DNA from: Tritrichomonas musculus
Lineage: Eukaryota > Parabasalia > Tritrichomonadida > Tritrichomonadidae
Reading direction: 5' to 3'
Assembly: GCA_039105265.1 (NCBI GenBank)
Contig: JAPFFF010000004.1
Span: 3,162,001-3,226,000, forward strand
Length of the DNA: 64,000 bases
Below, piece after piece: positions 27,101 through 35,759 of this stretch (position 1 is the stretch's first letter; the number at the start of each line of letters is the position of its first letter). The translations under genes were made by a program, and so were the position numbers. Below the pieces are notes generated by a model. It was not told where the DNA came from and ran no database searches. It saw nothing but the letters and a program-made list of their open reading frames with translations.

Positions 27101-29780
27101 AATCAAGTATAAATTTATTTGAGTATTCCCATCGACTTTCTAACCTCATTTGAAGGCCTTTAAAAAGTAATGGTTCTAATTGATTGTTAAATAATGATTT
27201 TTTCTTAAACAGTGTATATCTCAAAGCTGCAAAGAAGAAACCACTATCAATCAGCAAAAGATGTAGAAGATTAAATGCTGATTCAACAAGTAAATTAAAT
27301 TCGCTCATTTCTGTGGCTTCAAGCATCTTTAAAAATATAAATTCGGGGCCTCCAAGTCGTGGTAAATATTTTGCTATTCCTTTATATGGAATAAAAGTAA
27401 ATCCTGGCTTCATTCGAATTGATGTCGGGCAGAAGAAACCAGGTCCACTCTTATATCGTTGTTTGATTTCACTCATCGTACTGATAGTTGTTGATGTTTG
27501 AAAAGATCCTGAGAAATAATATATAGCATTTGTTTTTGTTTCACTTCCTAAGATTGCTCTAGTTCCATTTCCTGTGTTTGTAACACCGACTTGATTGAGG
27601 TCAAAGTAGCAAGTGACATTTTGTTGGGTAAAAGTTTTATCACTAAGAAGTATAGTGATCATGTGCCATCTTTGTGGAAGGCAAATGATAGGTTTCATTC
27701 CAAAAAATTGAATTGTATCAGCTTTGAGTTTAATTTCACCAAAATGAGTTGATAAAATTGTTGTTTCTTTCAAAATCTTTTCAACATAAATCCAGAAAGT
27801 AGTTGATGTCGCTAATTTGATTGATGCTGCGCAATGTGGTGAGTCAAGATGGCATTGGAAAACTGGGAAATGTTGAACTGAAGGATTTGTCAAATATGTT
27901 AACATTTCGGGGTCGTTGCATAGTTTCATGGCAACATTAGGTTCCATGTATGTTGGAGCATATTTTCGAAGATAATGATCAGAATTACTATCATTTTCAT
28001 TCATATATTTAACTGAATAATTACCAAATATATATCTATCAAATTGAGTTAAAATTGGAATATTCTTAACAAATTTGCATAATGATGGTATTCTAAGCAA
28101 GCCAGTTGAATCTGAGTCGTGCTTTAAGCCCATCATTAATTTGCATAATGACTCTTGAGAGAGTTCTGCTAACTTTGATTCTTCAAAGTGCTCTGATATA
28201 TAAGAATCAAGAAGTTCATAGGGTCCATTTCCTGCAATTGAGGCTAGAAAGTCGATTGAAGCTTCTGATTTTAAGCAATGAAAAAGTGCACTAACGCCGT
28301 TGTTTTGAAGAAAAGTTGCAACAAAAATTGGAGATCGTGTCGCAAGTGATGAAAAAATATCAAACACTTTATCTGTTATTTCATCATTTTGAAGAGAGGC
28401 AATAAATGGAAATGAAGACATTGTTGGATCTTCATATAATACAAGTTTTTTAATGGCTTCATTTGCAACTTCTATATCGTCCAATGATAATAAAATCATT
28501 GGGTGATATAATGCAATTGATAATTCCATATTTGAAGTAACTTTCGAAAATAAATATGAAAGTGTATTTGAAAAAGATTTATCTTCATTAATATTTTTCT
28601 TAAAGGTGTCAAAATCATCTACCAAAACAAATGCTGAAATCATTGTACTGATTGAACTACCCCATTCATTTTTTTTAACAAGCATTTCAACTAATGATGT
28701 ATCAGCACCTGATTTCCAGGTTGGAACAATATCAACAAAGAAATTTAACTTTTCTGAAAACGGTAAAGCATTCACAATTTCAAAAAGCATCTTTTGTCTA
28801 TCTAGAGGAATTTCTCTTATTCGATGCGAAAATGGTTTTGCTTTAAATATTGTTATTTGTGGTGAACGAAGTAAATTGAACACAATATCAATGGTTGAAA
28901 TCATTAAATCTCTTTTTAATTCGGGCATGCTGCATATTTCATTTAAACTTTTCCATGGTATTGCTGGATCAGCGGTTTGAGCAACCAAAAACCTTGAAAA
29001 ACAATCGAAATTATCAAGCAGAGAAAAAAATTGTAGTGAACAATCAAAAAATACGGATAAAAAATTGCCAGTATTAAATTTAATTATAAAAAAAGAAATA
29101 AATTCAATTGCATTCTGAGATGTGGCTTCGCATAATTTCATAAACTGAAATGATTCAAGAATGGCGGTCATCAAGCTTTTAACTTTTTCTATATTTCGTA
29201 CATTAAATATTTGAATTGCGTTGATAAAAACCGGTCCAGCTATTTTATTTGAATTTGGGTTTTGAATAAAACAAGAATTCCATAAGCGAGCGCCTTCGTC
29301 TTTAAAAAAATATGCCTGAAATATAGTATATTTCAAAAGAACCCTAGAAATAATATTTGATGATAAATTTAATAAGCTTTCATCATCTGTTTCAATTATA
29401 ACGAAAATGAAATTTCCGAGAATATGGTTTGATTTCAGATCAGGAACATAAACGGAAATTGTTTTCAATAAAAAAGCAAATTCTTTATCAGCCTGCTGTT
29501 TTCCTTGAATTTTCTTTTGTAAAAATGGTATTAATTGTTGAATTACAAAAGTTACCTCATGATCTAGATGAAGATTTTGTATTTCATCTTCTCTATAATG
29601 TCCAAAATGTTCCATAAAATAATCGATACAAGCAGTTGGCATTGAGTTACTTGGAAGATCTCTCACCATCTTGTGAAAATGCTGCGCTTCTGGATTTTTC
29701 GCACTATCACCCATAAAACGCAGGGCAGATGCACCACCAATTGAAAAACTGCGAATAGTTTTTTCGATCCAATTACTCAT
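21138..29780 (-). CDS. BEACH-WD40 protein with C-terminal zinc finger (ALFY/LvsA-like)
   Basis: This 2880-residue protein has an armadillo-like N-terminus of over 1000 residues. A concanavalin-like sandwich near 650-760 contains STTFWIYVEKIL. A PH-like domain (~1690-1730) has DIILALPRRF and FFLTNGLHFTF. The BEACH domain (~1790-2060) begins NVVGGRSFNDLSQYPVFPW and includes PHCHYGTHYSNPAAVMHYMM and DLIFGFKQRG. WD40 repeats follow (~2190-2430), then a Glu/Lys-rich linker. Near 2615-2665 lies a zinc finger with four CxxC pairs (CSICGNEL ... CTTCGLFVCKSC ... CSSC), followed by an Asn-rich tail. The order resembles WDFY3/ALFY and Dictyostelium LvsA, which act in membrane traffic and selective autophagy. 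The finger lacks the usual R(R/K)HHCR FYVE core, so PI3P binding is doubtful. Confidence 0.92.
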   Translation of the reverse strand: MSNWIEKTIRSFSIGGASALRFMGDSAKNPEAQHFHKMVRDLPSNSMPTACIDYFMEHFGHYREDEIQNLHLDHEVTFVIQQLIPFLQKKIQGKQQADKEFAFLLKTISVYVPDLKSNHILGNFIFVIIETDDESLLNLSSNIISRVLLKYTIFQAYFFKDEGARLWNSCFIQNPNSNKIAGPVFINAIQIFNVRNIEKVKSLMTAILESFQFMKLCEATSQNAIEFISFFIIKFNTGNFLSVFFDCSLQFFSLLDNFDCFSRFLVAQTADPAIPWKSLNEICSMPELKRDLMISTIDIVFNLLRSPQITIFKAKPFSHRIREIPLDRQKMLFEIVNALPFSEKLNFFVDIVPTWKSGADTSLVEMLVKKNEWGSSISTMISAFVLVDDFDTFKKNINEDKSFSNTLSYLFSKVTSNMELSIALYHPMILLSLDDIEVANEAIKKLVLYEDPTMSSFPFIASLQNDEITDKVFDIFSSLATRSPIFVATFLQNNGVSALFHCLKSEASIDFLASIAGNGPYELLDSYISEHFEESKLAELSQESLCKLMMGLKHDSDSTGLLRIPSLCKFVKNIPILTQFDRYIFGNYSVKYMNENDSNSDHYLRKYAPTYMEPNVAMKLCNDPEMLTYLTNPSVQHFPVFQCHLDSPHCAASIKLATSTTFWIYVEKILKETTILSTHFGEIKLKADTIQFFGMKPIICLPQRWHMITILLSDKTFTQQNVTCYFDLNQVGVTNTGNGTRAILGSETKTNAIYYFSGSFQTSTTISTMSEIKQRYKSGPGFFCPTSIRMKPGFTFIPYKGIAKYLPRLGGPEFIFLKMLEATEMSEFNLLVESAFNLLHLLLIDSGFFFAALRYTLFKKKSLFNNQLEPLLFKGLQMRLESRWEYSNKFILDYNILSMEGLTFVFLPQIIEVANDPSQLFNYLIDSFIIFDLKKETEQNFINCISTILNMYPKFLKKILLTITSANFIDSPFFLDELYDPRMKRKQDILYQMIIDNTDLLPKFVPFDVAIELLSTMRDDLALDMIQNMAKMTLVDPNYFSIDVLKKCKPLFTVLIKEESLWRVLFTFYTGSIADKIDDFAELDMIRPLMTEDLLDLVCERMAYENTSIDIEMLSIRILRTLIKLIAKSNVLILDFFNQIQRLCALGFDQYANSPMPFSLEEDTLKPKLLSMIQSSFITKEKVEKFTFQRVYPLDPVLFEETKRYLSKSPDIPSFNIDAATQQPPQQPSNQTSSQLLLSQLLSSPKAQPTPEIFKRALESENADVIAKLASNTLVEKLNNSLSNARKMCVRMLINSADVLPEISIPMHRKIALYVLSSTIPLNDEAYEFFIKFEITRIIEGWWDGQINTFFKSSFPRYCKSTKHLLVSCLSRCENEDEKLNLMVYLCNSPFFAELANDPLITTVLAITLSSESIMAKENYQYIKNILMKTIPDSPFTQALSKGNLTNFVQTTIDPNSNPYTTFMNENKKQALSASKTDRETRFDVTKNQNCTSANLCRVTRLMDSFFIRTAFRYQFFNRFNTSNLEVDAAISKIFHKKSILNINEHPNEHKYMLSTAPQPFVVPQKLIPLTYYYPIPEKKTSKPLIIPQSKHFRQYPSILPEISVEQYGPKCLDGWDLPPFVNSASLAYLLKIFFDTKTLIGCSMLSTPEVLPCVGSISNDYFSILMNADLVGSADAEEIALKTTSDMLCHFAAFEDALYGVYGSCRLFANHPTLRISFNDIILALPRRFIYTNTEVDFFLTNGLHFTFVMKESDRKLFMSKIKPLPDVPYINSGPLFAANLLAAGVQNVSKMWVNQELSTYDYLMYLNVVGGRSFNDLSQYPVFPWVLGDYNKNEPVLKRDLTKPMGIQTKARMERFKINYEETEPHCHYGTHYSNPAAVMHYMMRVEPFTFFNLHLHNGMDHVDRQFTSINDSWHSASESNQSDLKELIPEFYTLPIMFEDVNKIDFKFRTDGTPLNYVLMPPWGKDSFTFIWKMREALECPETTSSIGSWIDLIFGFKQRGQAAIDAMNVFQPLTYDLTYDPTGSVNENWHDSLTFNISLALHLISDTIVDNAGNSSTGINSSSSSAGSLNDSNVLTKTFMSSTQMKGIIDAVNQFGQCPAQLFTYPHPRCNRTEIPNIINSKFRITQLTRVDSEIDTIQFKDDLPFFLPRFEHRIGPKMSLVKVWDSYIEQVYEKMSFMNRNNGTSSTTNANNNVSTSNTIEGDNDLSMIKNKNLVISSVDSVTATCVSSDSLYLAVASRLGVIDVFHCISDTPILINQLITTSFCIRAIGISSQHGMVCAADQHKLMLFDYSTSFLMCEKELVCTSQPTTSPNSMNNSISIPNLENFNNNSVIMNEIEQIVFDDVSNLIVCMSQNGFTVYGLDLRFIAQTPKFPRPFTCISVCDSSVWQKKPFFATGHVGGYVYCWTLDIDPQSSPIEMMTDKEKEKEEIEKEQELEQYKEKEREMRKEKEEKKERDEEEKIKESEEKELQKEIKSESGSSSGEGVADKQIETDSSETESDISSSQERLDNFNIKVMTAKSDKDRKEIEKKILTKLRNLNEFPASSCDSGERSIKPTLVMQTGKTLITAVSIFARNRAIIAVDRTGGVSMASTSMMRSRFISQTVFRKCSICGNELAARHSYRCTTCGLFVCKSCIVSKKPLLCSSCREELFEKSSTSSSIPTIPSTSSITSVDSTLSSDNNKNEEEDINEAILRQNKLIRQQKQAQEEERQQKLVNKGNQEKTKIENQIESQVEKINNNTNINSNKNDNDNENKAKGGNDNNNDNNNTIDLKPEKRKLLFPPSMMRHSIQLNSKQILNAKKLLRIDQINITDNNNDNDDAKTHNTVSPLLENDNEEEEESSDGFGVDLTYRNQNIDSVFKFSSDNAPKQYRHSI

Positions 29781-29800
29781 GTAGAAACTTGTGTAATATC

Positions 29801-29876
29801 ACTTTTTCAATATAAGGTTAATTTTGAAAAATTTTTGAATAAATACATCACAAAAATTATATTATATTGAAAAAGT
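29801..29876. promoter_or_regulatory. 15-bp inverted repeat in divergent promoter
   Basis: ACTTTTTCAATATAA (29801-29815) and TTATATTGAAAAAGT (29862-29876) are perfect reverse complements, 46 bases apart. They lie in the 200-base spacer between the divergent BEACH and GF-repeat genes. A shared bidirectional promoter element is possible. Chance is not excluded in such AT-rich DNA. Confidence 0.4.
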
Positions 29877-29980
29877 TTGTATATTTTGATTTTTCAATGT
29901 AACTTTTTGATATAAAAATTTAATTTCAATGACCTCTTTCAAAATTAGGTTTTTATAGTCAAATCTTGATTGGCATATAG

Positions 29981-32900
29981 ATGAGTTTTGATTTTACAAT
30001 CTACGAGAATGCATGGAATTTAAAAAATGAATTTTTAGATTTATCCCCTATAGGATTGATTGTTAGTGGTATTGTAGATTTTGATAGTTTTTCTTTTAAT
30101 TTTCAAAGTTTAATTAGTCAAAATTCGAAAATTATTCAATTATCAGCGATATCATCATTTGTATTTGTTGATACAAAATTCAAATTAATTATTGATCAAT
30201 TCAAAAATAATTTTAACCAATTTCATTATGAGGTATTAAGCATCTTTCTAAAAGAATCTTTATTCAATAAATTTTTTAATGATAATATCGATATATATTC
30301 TAAGAACAAATGCTGTCGAGCTAACAACGAAAATGAATTTGATGAAAACCTTTATTATATAAGTTTTAATAAAAATAATTATTCGCGTGATTTAAATCAA
30401 ATTCAGAAAGTTGAGGATATTAAAATAAAATCATCATTTCCACAAAGGTACTTTTATGGATTTAAAGAATTTAGTGATTTACTTAATGCATATATAATAA
30501 TTATCAAAGACAGGTCCAATTGGCCTGTTTTTGCACTTCCTCCTCTGATAATTAAAAGGTTACAATGTATATTAAAAAATCACTATAACCTTAAGCAAAA
30601 CTTAATTTTTAATTCCAAAGATTTAATATTTCTAAATCAAAGCAAAGCTAATAAATATTTCAAAAAATTGCCATTATTTATTCCAGATAACAATTTATAT
30701 TATATTGGTTTTATACTGAAAGAAATTGATCAATCAAAAAGAATGAAAAATGTTTCTGAAATGTACAAAATAAAAAATATTTCTGATGTTCAAATTAGTC
30801 ATATTTATAACCAATCAAAAAATAGTACAATACGTACTTTTTTTGGATTTGATAATAAGTTTCGATGTCTTCTTGTTTATGACTATTTTCAATGCTTAGC
30901 ATCGTCAGTAGATAAAATTAAAAATGATTCAATTGTTGATGTAATTTTAGTGAATAATTTTGAATCAGCCGATTTTCTAAATAAAGTTCATTATTGTCAT
31001 TATTATATTGAAGTTCCAATTCAAAATAAAGAAGGATATAAAGATCAAGGGACTCTTTTTACTCCTTCAATTTTGTATTCATTGAATTATGTTGATTTTA
31101 TTAATAGCAAAAGCAATTTCTCAACTTTTTATGGGTTTGATAATCAAGAAGATTTTGAATTTGCCAAACAAATATTTTCTTCACAATATAAAAAATCAAC
31201 TTTAAATTTTTATAATCCTGAAGTCCAACTTGAAGTAACACCAACTAAAAAAAGAAGAAACAAAAAATTGAATCAAAATACATCAAATATTTTAACAGAA
31301 AAAAATCACAAAGAAGAACAAAATGAAGAAGAACAAAATAATGAAAAAAATGATCAAAACGAAGAAGAAGAAGAAGAAGAAATTGAAAACGAATTGTTAT
31401 TAAAAAATCTAAACTTTAATTTGAGTGAAATTAAAAAGCCTTCAAAACAATTTCTTGATCCCAATTATTTTTCACCCAATCAAAAATTAATTTATTTTTA
31501 TTTCATTGAAAATCAAAAAGCGAGGGAAAATTCTGCTGGAAAGAAATTAAAATTGACGTCATTTGGGATTAAAAAATGTGAAGATATTCAACGATATAAA
31601 AAAATAACAGAAATTGAAGAAACCAATGAAAATTTCTATACTTTCTTTGGATTTTTGAATTATAATGATATGACTAATGGAATGAATTTAATAAAATCAA
31701 AATCATTATCAGAAGGACCAATTCAAATATATGAAAATACAGAAGCTTTTAATAATCATCAAACTGGAAAAAGTGACGATTTTGACCATGAATCAATTTT
31801 ACAGTCATTACCAAAACCACAATCACGAATTCAAGATAATCAGCCTAAAAGTACTGAAATAAACAGCGTAAGAGTTGATATTTATCAAGATTTGAAGCTA
31901 AAAAGCAATAAAAAATTTTATTTTTTTAATCAATTATCGGTACCAATGGACATTCAAATTCGAATGTCATTTGAAATGGTAGCTAACATGTATTTAAATA
32001 ATGTTAAAAAGGATGTAATAAGTCATTATTTAAATCCAGCTCCTTATTCACTTTTGTTTATTCAAGTCAAAAATGATGAAAGTGACGGTTTATTTGATTC
32101 AATTTTGAAAGATTATAAAATTAAAAAAATCAGAAAAGATAAAAAAGATAAATTCATGTGTTTTGAAGAAAGTTTTTTTACAGATGAATTTCTTGAAAGT
32201 TTTAATTCATTTTTGAAAGGTTTGGTTACTGTTGTTTCAATTGATAGAAAAGTTTATTATCACGGGTCAATTGTAACGGTTATATATTATGATTTTGTTA
32301 ATGAAGAAAAATTCTTTGATATAATTCATTGTTTCTTTAGAGATACAAATAGTGAATATGATTGTAATACATATCCTTTAAAAAATTCAATTATTATAAA
32401 TGAATGTGTTGTCCTTCAAAAATTCACAGATTTCACAATAATTCTTAAAGAAATTGAAAATTTTGGAATAAAACCAATTCAAATCTTTCAAAATTCAATT
32501 CTTTATTTTTCAAAGCCAATTGATAATTATTTCTGGAGAATTTTGTCATTTATTTGTTTTGAAAATGAAGTTGATAAAATGAAAGTTTTGAATCATTTGA
32601 ATAAAATTATTTTTAAAGGTGAAAAAAATATTCTCAAATACAAATTTTCTTTGCATTATGTTAAAGTTGACTCAGCTAAGCATTCTTCAGTCATCTTTCA
32701 AAAAGTTTTAAATAGCTTTAGAGGTGTTCTTGATATCCAAACTAACGCGCTGTCGATAGAAAATCCTATGAAACTTACTTACATCGGGTTTGATACTTTG
32801 AGCTCGTTAAGATTTTTTTATAAATGTTACGTGGATCGTATTGAAATCGTAAAAAAGATAAAAGATGCTAATTTCTTTAAGCCAAGAGACGATTTGCAGT

Positions 32901-33226
32901 TATATATTAAAGTTCAGGTCGATGATGATGTTGATGTACGTGAAATACTAGGTAAAAACGAGGAAGTTATGAAAAGATGCAAAGATTTCCAAATTGATTG
33001 TTTTGAAAATAGTGATTCCGGTTTGCAGTGTTTCTCTTTTATTGGTTTTTGTGGTTATTCTGATATGGATTTTGTGGTATCGCAATTGAACAGAGATGAT
33101 ATTATTCAACTGATAGAATTAAAAGAGTATATTGATTTCGAAGAAGAAGAGGATGAGGATGATTCTGATTTTTCTAATTTTTATGTTGGTTTTGATAATT
33201 CACGTGGTGATATTAATTTCTTTTGA
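29981..33226 (+). CDS. Protein of about eight repeated aromatic 'GF' units
   Basis: I do not recognise this family. The 1081-residue product repeats a pattern in which an aromatic strand ends in GF, then (D/K/L)(N/E), then a helix. Examples are FYGFKEFSDLLNAY (~158), FFGFDNKFRCLLVYDYF (~287), FYGFDNQEDFEFAKQIF (~381), FFGFLNYNDMTNGMNLI (~554), YIGFDTLSSLRFF (~932), FIGFCGYSDMDFV (~1021) and FYVGFDNSRGD near the end. A further aromatic strand with YYI or YFYFIE lies 60-90 residues earlier in many units. That strand-helix rhythm is RRM-like, with GF in the RNP1 place, but canonical RNP residues are absent. A Glu/Asn-rich linker splits the array at ~445-470. The start follows TCAAATCTTG. Function is unknown. 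Confidence 0.6.
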   Translation: MSFDFTIYENAWNLKNEFLDLSPIGLIVSGIVDFDSFSFNFQSLISQNSKIIQLSAISSFVFVDTKFKLIIDQFKNNFNQFHYEVLSIFLKESLFNKFFNDNIDIYSKNKCCRANNENEFDENLYYISFNKNNYSRDLNQIQKVEDIKIKSSFPQRYFYGFKEFSDLLNAYIIIIKDRSNWPVFALPPLIIKRLQCILKNHYNLKQNLIFNSKDLIFLNQSKANKYFKKLPLFIPDNNLYYIGFILKEIDQSKRMKNVSEMYKIKNISDVQISHIYNQSKNSTIRTFFGFDNKFRCLLVYDYFQCLASSVDKIKNDSIVDVILVNNFESADFLNKVHYCHYYIEVPIQNKEGYKDQGTLFTPSILYSLNYVDFINSKSNFSTFYGFDNQEDFEFAKQIFSSQYKKSTLNFYNPEVQLEVTPTKKRRNKKLNQNTSNILTEKNHKEEQNEEEQNNEKNDQNEEEEEEEIENELLLKNLNFNLSEIKKPSKQFLDPNYFSPNQKLIYFYFIENQKARENSAGKKLKLTSFGIKKCEDIQRYKKITEIEETNENFYTFFGFLNYNDMTNGMNLIKSKSLSEGPIQIYENTEAFNNHQTGKSDDFDHESILQSLPKPQSRIQDNQPKSTEINSVRVDIYQDLKLKSNKKFYFFNQLSVPMDIQIRMSFEMVANMYLNNVKKDVISHYLNPAPYSLLFIQVKNDESDGLFDSILKDYKIKKIRKDKKDKFMCFEESFFTDEFLESFNSFLKGLVTVVSIDRKVYYHGSIVTVIYYDFVNEEKFFDIIHCFFRDTNSEYDCNTYPLKNSIIINECVVLQKFTDFTIILKEIENFGIKPIQIFQNSILYFSKPIDNYFWRILSFICFENEVDKMKVLNHLNKIIFKGEKNILKYKFSLHYVKVDSAKHSSVIFQKVLNSFRGVLDIQTNALSIENPMKLTYIGFDTLSSLRFFYKCYVDRIEIVKKIKDANFFKPRDDLQLYIKVQVDDDVDVREILGKNEEVMKRCKDFQIDCFENSDSGLQCFSFIGFCGYSDMDFVVSQLNRDDIIQLIELKEYIDFEEEEDEDDSDFSNFYVGFDNSRGDINFF

Positions 33227-33660
33227 TATGTTATTTTTGTTTTTGTATATATGAACGTTTATTTTTTGAATTATCCACTTTTTGAATTGAATTGTAAAAA
33301 TAACGATCATATTTCACCAGTTTAATGAAAATTGAGGTTAATAAAAATCATCTTTTTTGTAAAAACCGTAGCCAAAAAAAATACTTAATACTTTAATATA
33401 AATCTAATCGATTTGTGCTGTATCTAAATACAAAATATTGGTGAAAATTATTTGAGACACTGTTTTCATTACATGTTTTGCTTAATTTGATGAATAAAGG
33501 ATCTGTAAAATATCTTAATAATTATTTCAAAAAAATATTAGCTTTCTAAAGTATTTATCAGATTTCAATGAATAAAGGATCTGTTAAATTTGAATGAAAT
33601 CTGTAAAATAAATGATAAGTAATATATGAAAAATAATGAAAAAGTAATGAAGAATGAATA
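33227..33660. other. AT-rich spacer with a 21-bp direct repeat
   Basis: TGAATAAAGGATCTGTAAAAT at 33491-33511 recurs with one mismatch at 33569-33589 (78 bases apart). No gene is seen. The stretch forms the boundary between the intact GF-repeat gene and the decayed region to its right. Confidence 0.45.
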
Positions 33661-34938
33661 ATTTTTTCCAAATTTATTTACTTATTTTGCTTCTTCGTTT
33701 TCTTGTAAAGCCTTTTTCTTCTCTTTGCTTCTTGATATACTCTAATTCTTCATCAAATAGCATATCCATTTTGTGAAAATTTGAAAAGATTTTCTTTTGG
33801 ATATTTGGACAAGAAGAAGCTTTCGGTCTTCTTTTGGAAATCTTGGATACTTATACTGGGCAACTCCTTTTTTTGCTTCAAAGGTAAGGAAATTGTTCTT
33901 AAATTGTCAGATCTATTATATATAAAATAGAATTGGGAATCAAGCAATTCTTTTTGTATTCTCTCTTGTCGGTCCAGGAATGCGTTTGATTCTTGCTTTT
34001 CTAAAGGATCGCTTTTTGGATCATTTTCATAAAAGCCGAAGTCCCAATCTGAGTACCTTTGACTTGATTGAATGCATTAATTGCTGGATTTGTATCTGTT
34101 TTATTCTTCCAGTCTGCAATTTCACATCCTTTGACTTCCTTCAAAAAATCAGAAACCATCTTATAATATATCACATAATGAACTTTCCTCGCTGAGAAAA
34201 TGCAATTTTCTGGCTTTATATGGGAGATTTACGATATTTCAAAGCAGAATCGATCATTCAATTTTAACGTCTTTAAAAAATAATTTGAAATGTATTTATC
34301 TTCAGATTTCCTTGTTACAAGTATTTCATTAAGAATCAACCGCAATATTACATCCATCATGTTTTCGTATGGATCTAAAATAGCTTCTATTGGATCTAAT
34401 GCTTTTGAAATGTCAACCATTCAAAAAATCTTTATCCCAGCAAGCTTTAAACAATAAAATAAAGGTTGGTGTAAAGAAACATCTTTTTTAACAACAATCA
34501 TAATTTCACCATTAAATAATTATTTTATGTATATCGATGATAAGTACATTCTTGGAAAGTCATAAGCAAGTAAAGACAGTTATTACATAATGATGTTCGC
34601 GCTTCTGGCTCTGTCCACCTAACTTGATCTAAAACATTTGCGTCATTTATCAGATAATCTAAGAATAATTTCTTAAATCTATCTTGTTGAAATATCTCAA
34701 AGTGTTTGTTCAAATCACCGCCTACCTCAGTATACCATTCAAAACCTTCTTTATGAGTTATGAAGTCATGTGATTCCCAGGAACTTACTTTGCCGATTCT
34801 ATTAAGAATCTAAAGAAATATTCACGATCATCTTCTGAGGTAAAAAAGTAAAAAAATTATAATTTCTTCCATCGATTTTAAGAAACAATGTTTTTGTATA
34901 TAAGTTTTTAATCCATCCACTGTTATCGCTGACATTCT
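33661..34938 (-). pseudogene. Decayed gene of unknown family
   Basis: On the minus strand, coding-like segments follow one another in shifting frames from an ATG near 34938 (MSAITVDGLKTYIQKH) to about 33680. They include GFEWYTEVGGDLNKHFEIF, FLDYLINDANVLDQVRWTEP, SLCNNCLYLLMTFQECTYHR, ILDPYENMMDVILRLILNEI and ADWKNKTDTNPAINAF. Several stops and frame changes interrupt it, so no full product can be made. The pieces look like a helical cytoplasmic protein, but I cannot name the family. They have higher GC than true spacer, consistent with a gene lost fairly recently. Confidence 0.6.
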
Positions 34939-35598
34939 TTATTAGATTTTAAATATATATTAATTTTAATCCTATTATCTTAAGCTATTTTTTTGTTCTC
35001 ATCTCCTTGAATTCGAAATATTGTAAGCTATAAATTTAGTCAAAAAGGTTCAAAACACCCAAATATTTGCCTCTAGATGGGTCAGAAAGGTGCTCGACTC
35101 TGTGTCTTCTACTAGAGGTGAAACAACCATTAATAGATCTCAAGGAGCGTCAAAAAGGCATAAATGGAGAGGTTATTTAACGTCCTTTCGGTTCCGTTAA
35201 ATAATTCCGCCATTTATATATACTACTGCATTCCTTAAATCTATGAAACCAAACCTGAGCTTATAGAATTGACAATTTCCAAAAATAACACTAATAATTT
35301 CATATCCAAATATTTTAGTAGTTACTTACAAAATTAACTTTGATTAAATCTTCAAATCTTTGGTAGTGAAGGTTATAAAGAGGTTTGAGGATTTAAAGTG
35401 TATTGATTAACAATATCGAAATGTAATGCGTTTTGGACCTTTCTTAAAATCAACTTCTTTATTCAACATTTTGATAAATTAATATACCATTACAAATGAA
35501 CAATAAATGATTCTTGAAGAACAATTAACTCTCTCAACAATTTCGTTTCTCCTACTTTTTCTTTAACTCATTCTTGTTCTATATGAATAGATTTTTTA
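34939..35598. other. Unassigned spacer with less AT-rich island and hairpin
   Basis: From 35040 to 35215 the base composition is clearly less AT-rich than the surrounding spacer. Here TTATTTAACG (35173-35182) and CGTTAAATAA (35195-35204) form a perfect 10-bp stem around a 12-base loop. The island does not fold as a tRNA by eye and has no long frame. Possible minus-strand coding debris lies at 35470-35590. It may be part of the decayed gene into which the mariner inserted. Confidence 0.4.
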
Positions 35599-35759
35599 GG
35601 GTGTAAAATAAGTTCGTAACTCATTTTTTTTTTCTATGAATATCAAATAAAAATAAAATGTTTTAATATTTTTTTAAAGGTAACTACCATTGCAATGTAT
35701 TTATAAATCAGTCGTTGAAATCATCTCATTCTTGTTCTATATGCATAGATTTTATTAGG
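35567..35759. repeat. 34-bp direct repeat across the mariner terminus
   Basis: CTCATTCTTGTTCTATATG starts both copies, at 35567-35600 and 35725-35759, and both run to TTAGG with two or three differences. The inner copy is the last transposase coding stretch (KIYAYRTRM). The outer copy lies outside the apparent terminus. A local duplication or one mariner fragment inside another would explain it. Confidence 0.65.

Noticed and set aside
35040-35215. Possible tRNA or small RNA gene
   Set aside because: TTCGGTTCCG looked like a T-arm, but no cloverleaf with an acceptor stem and anticodon arm can be drawn.
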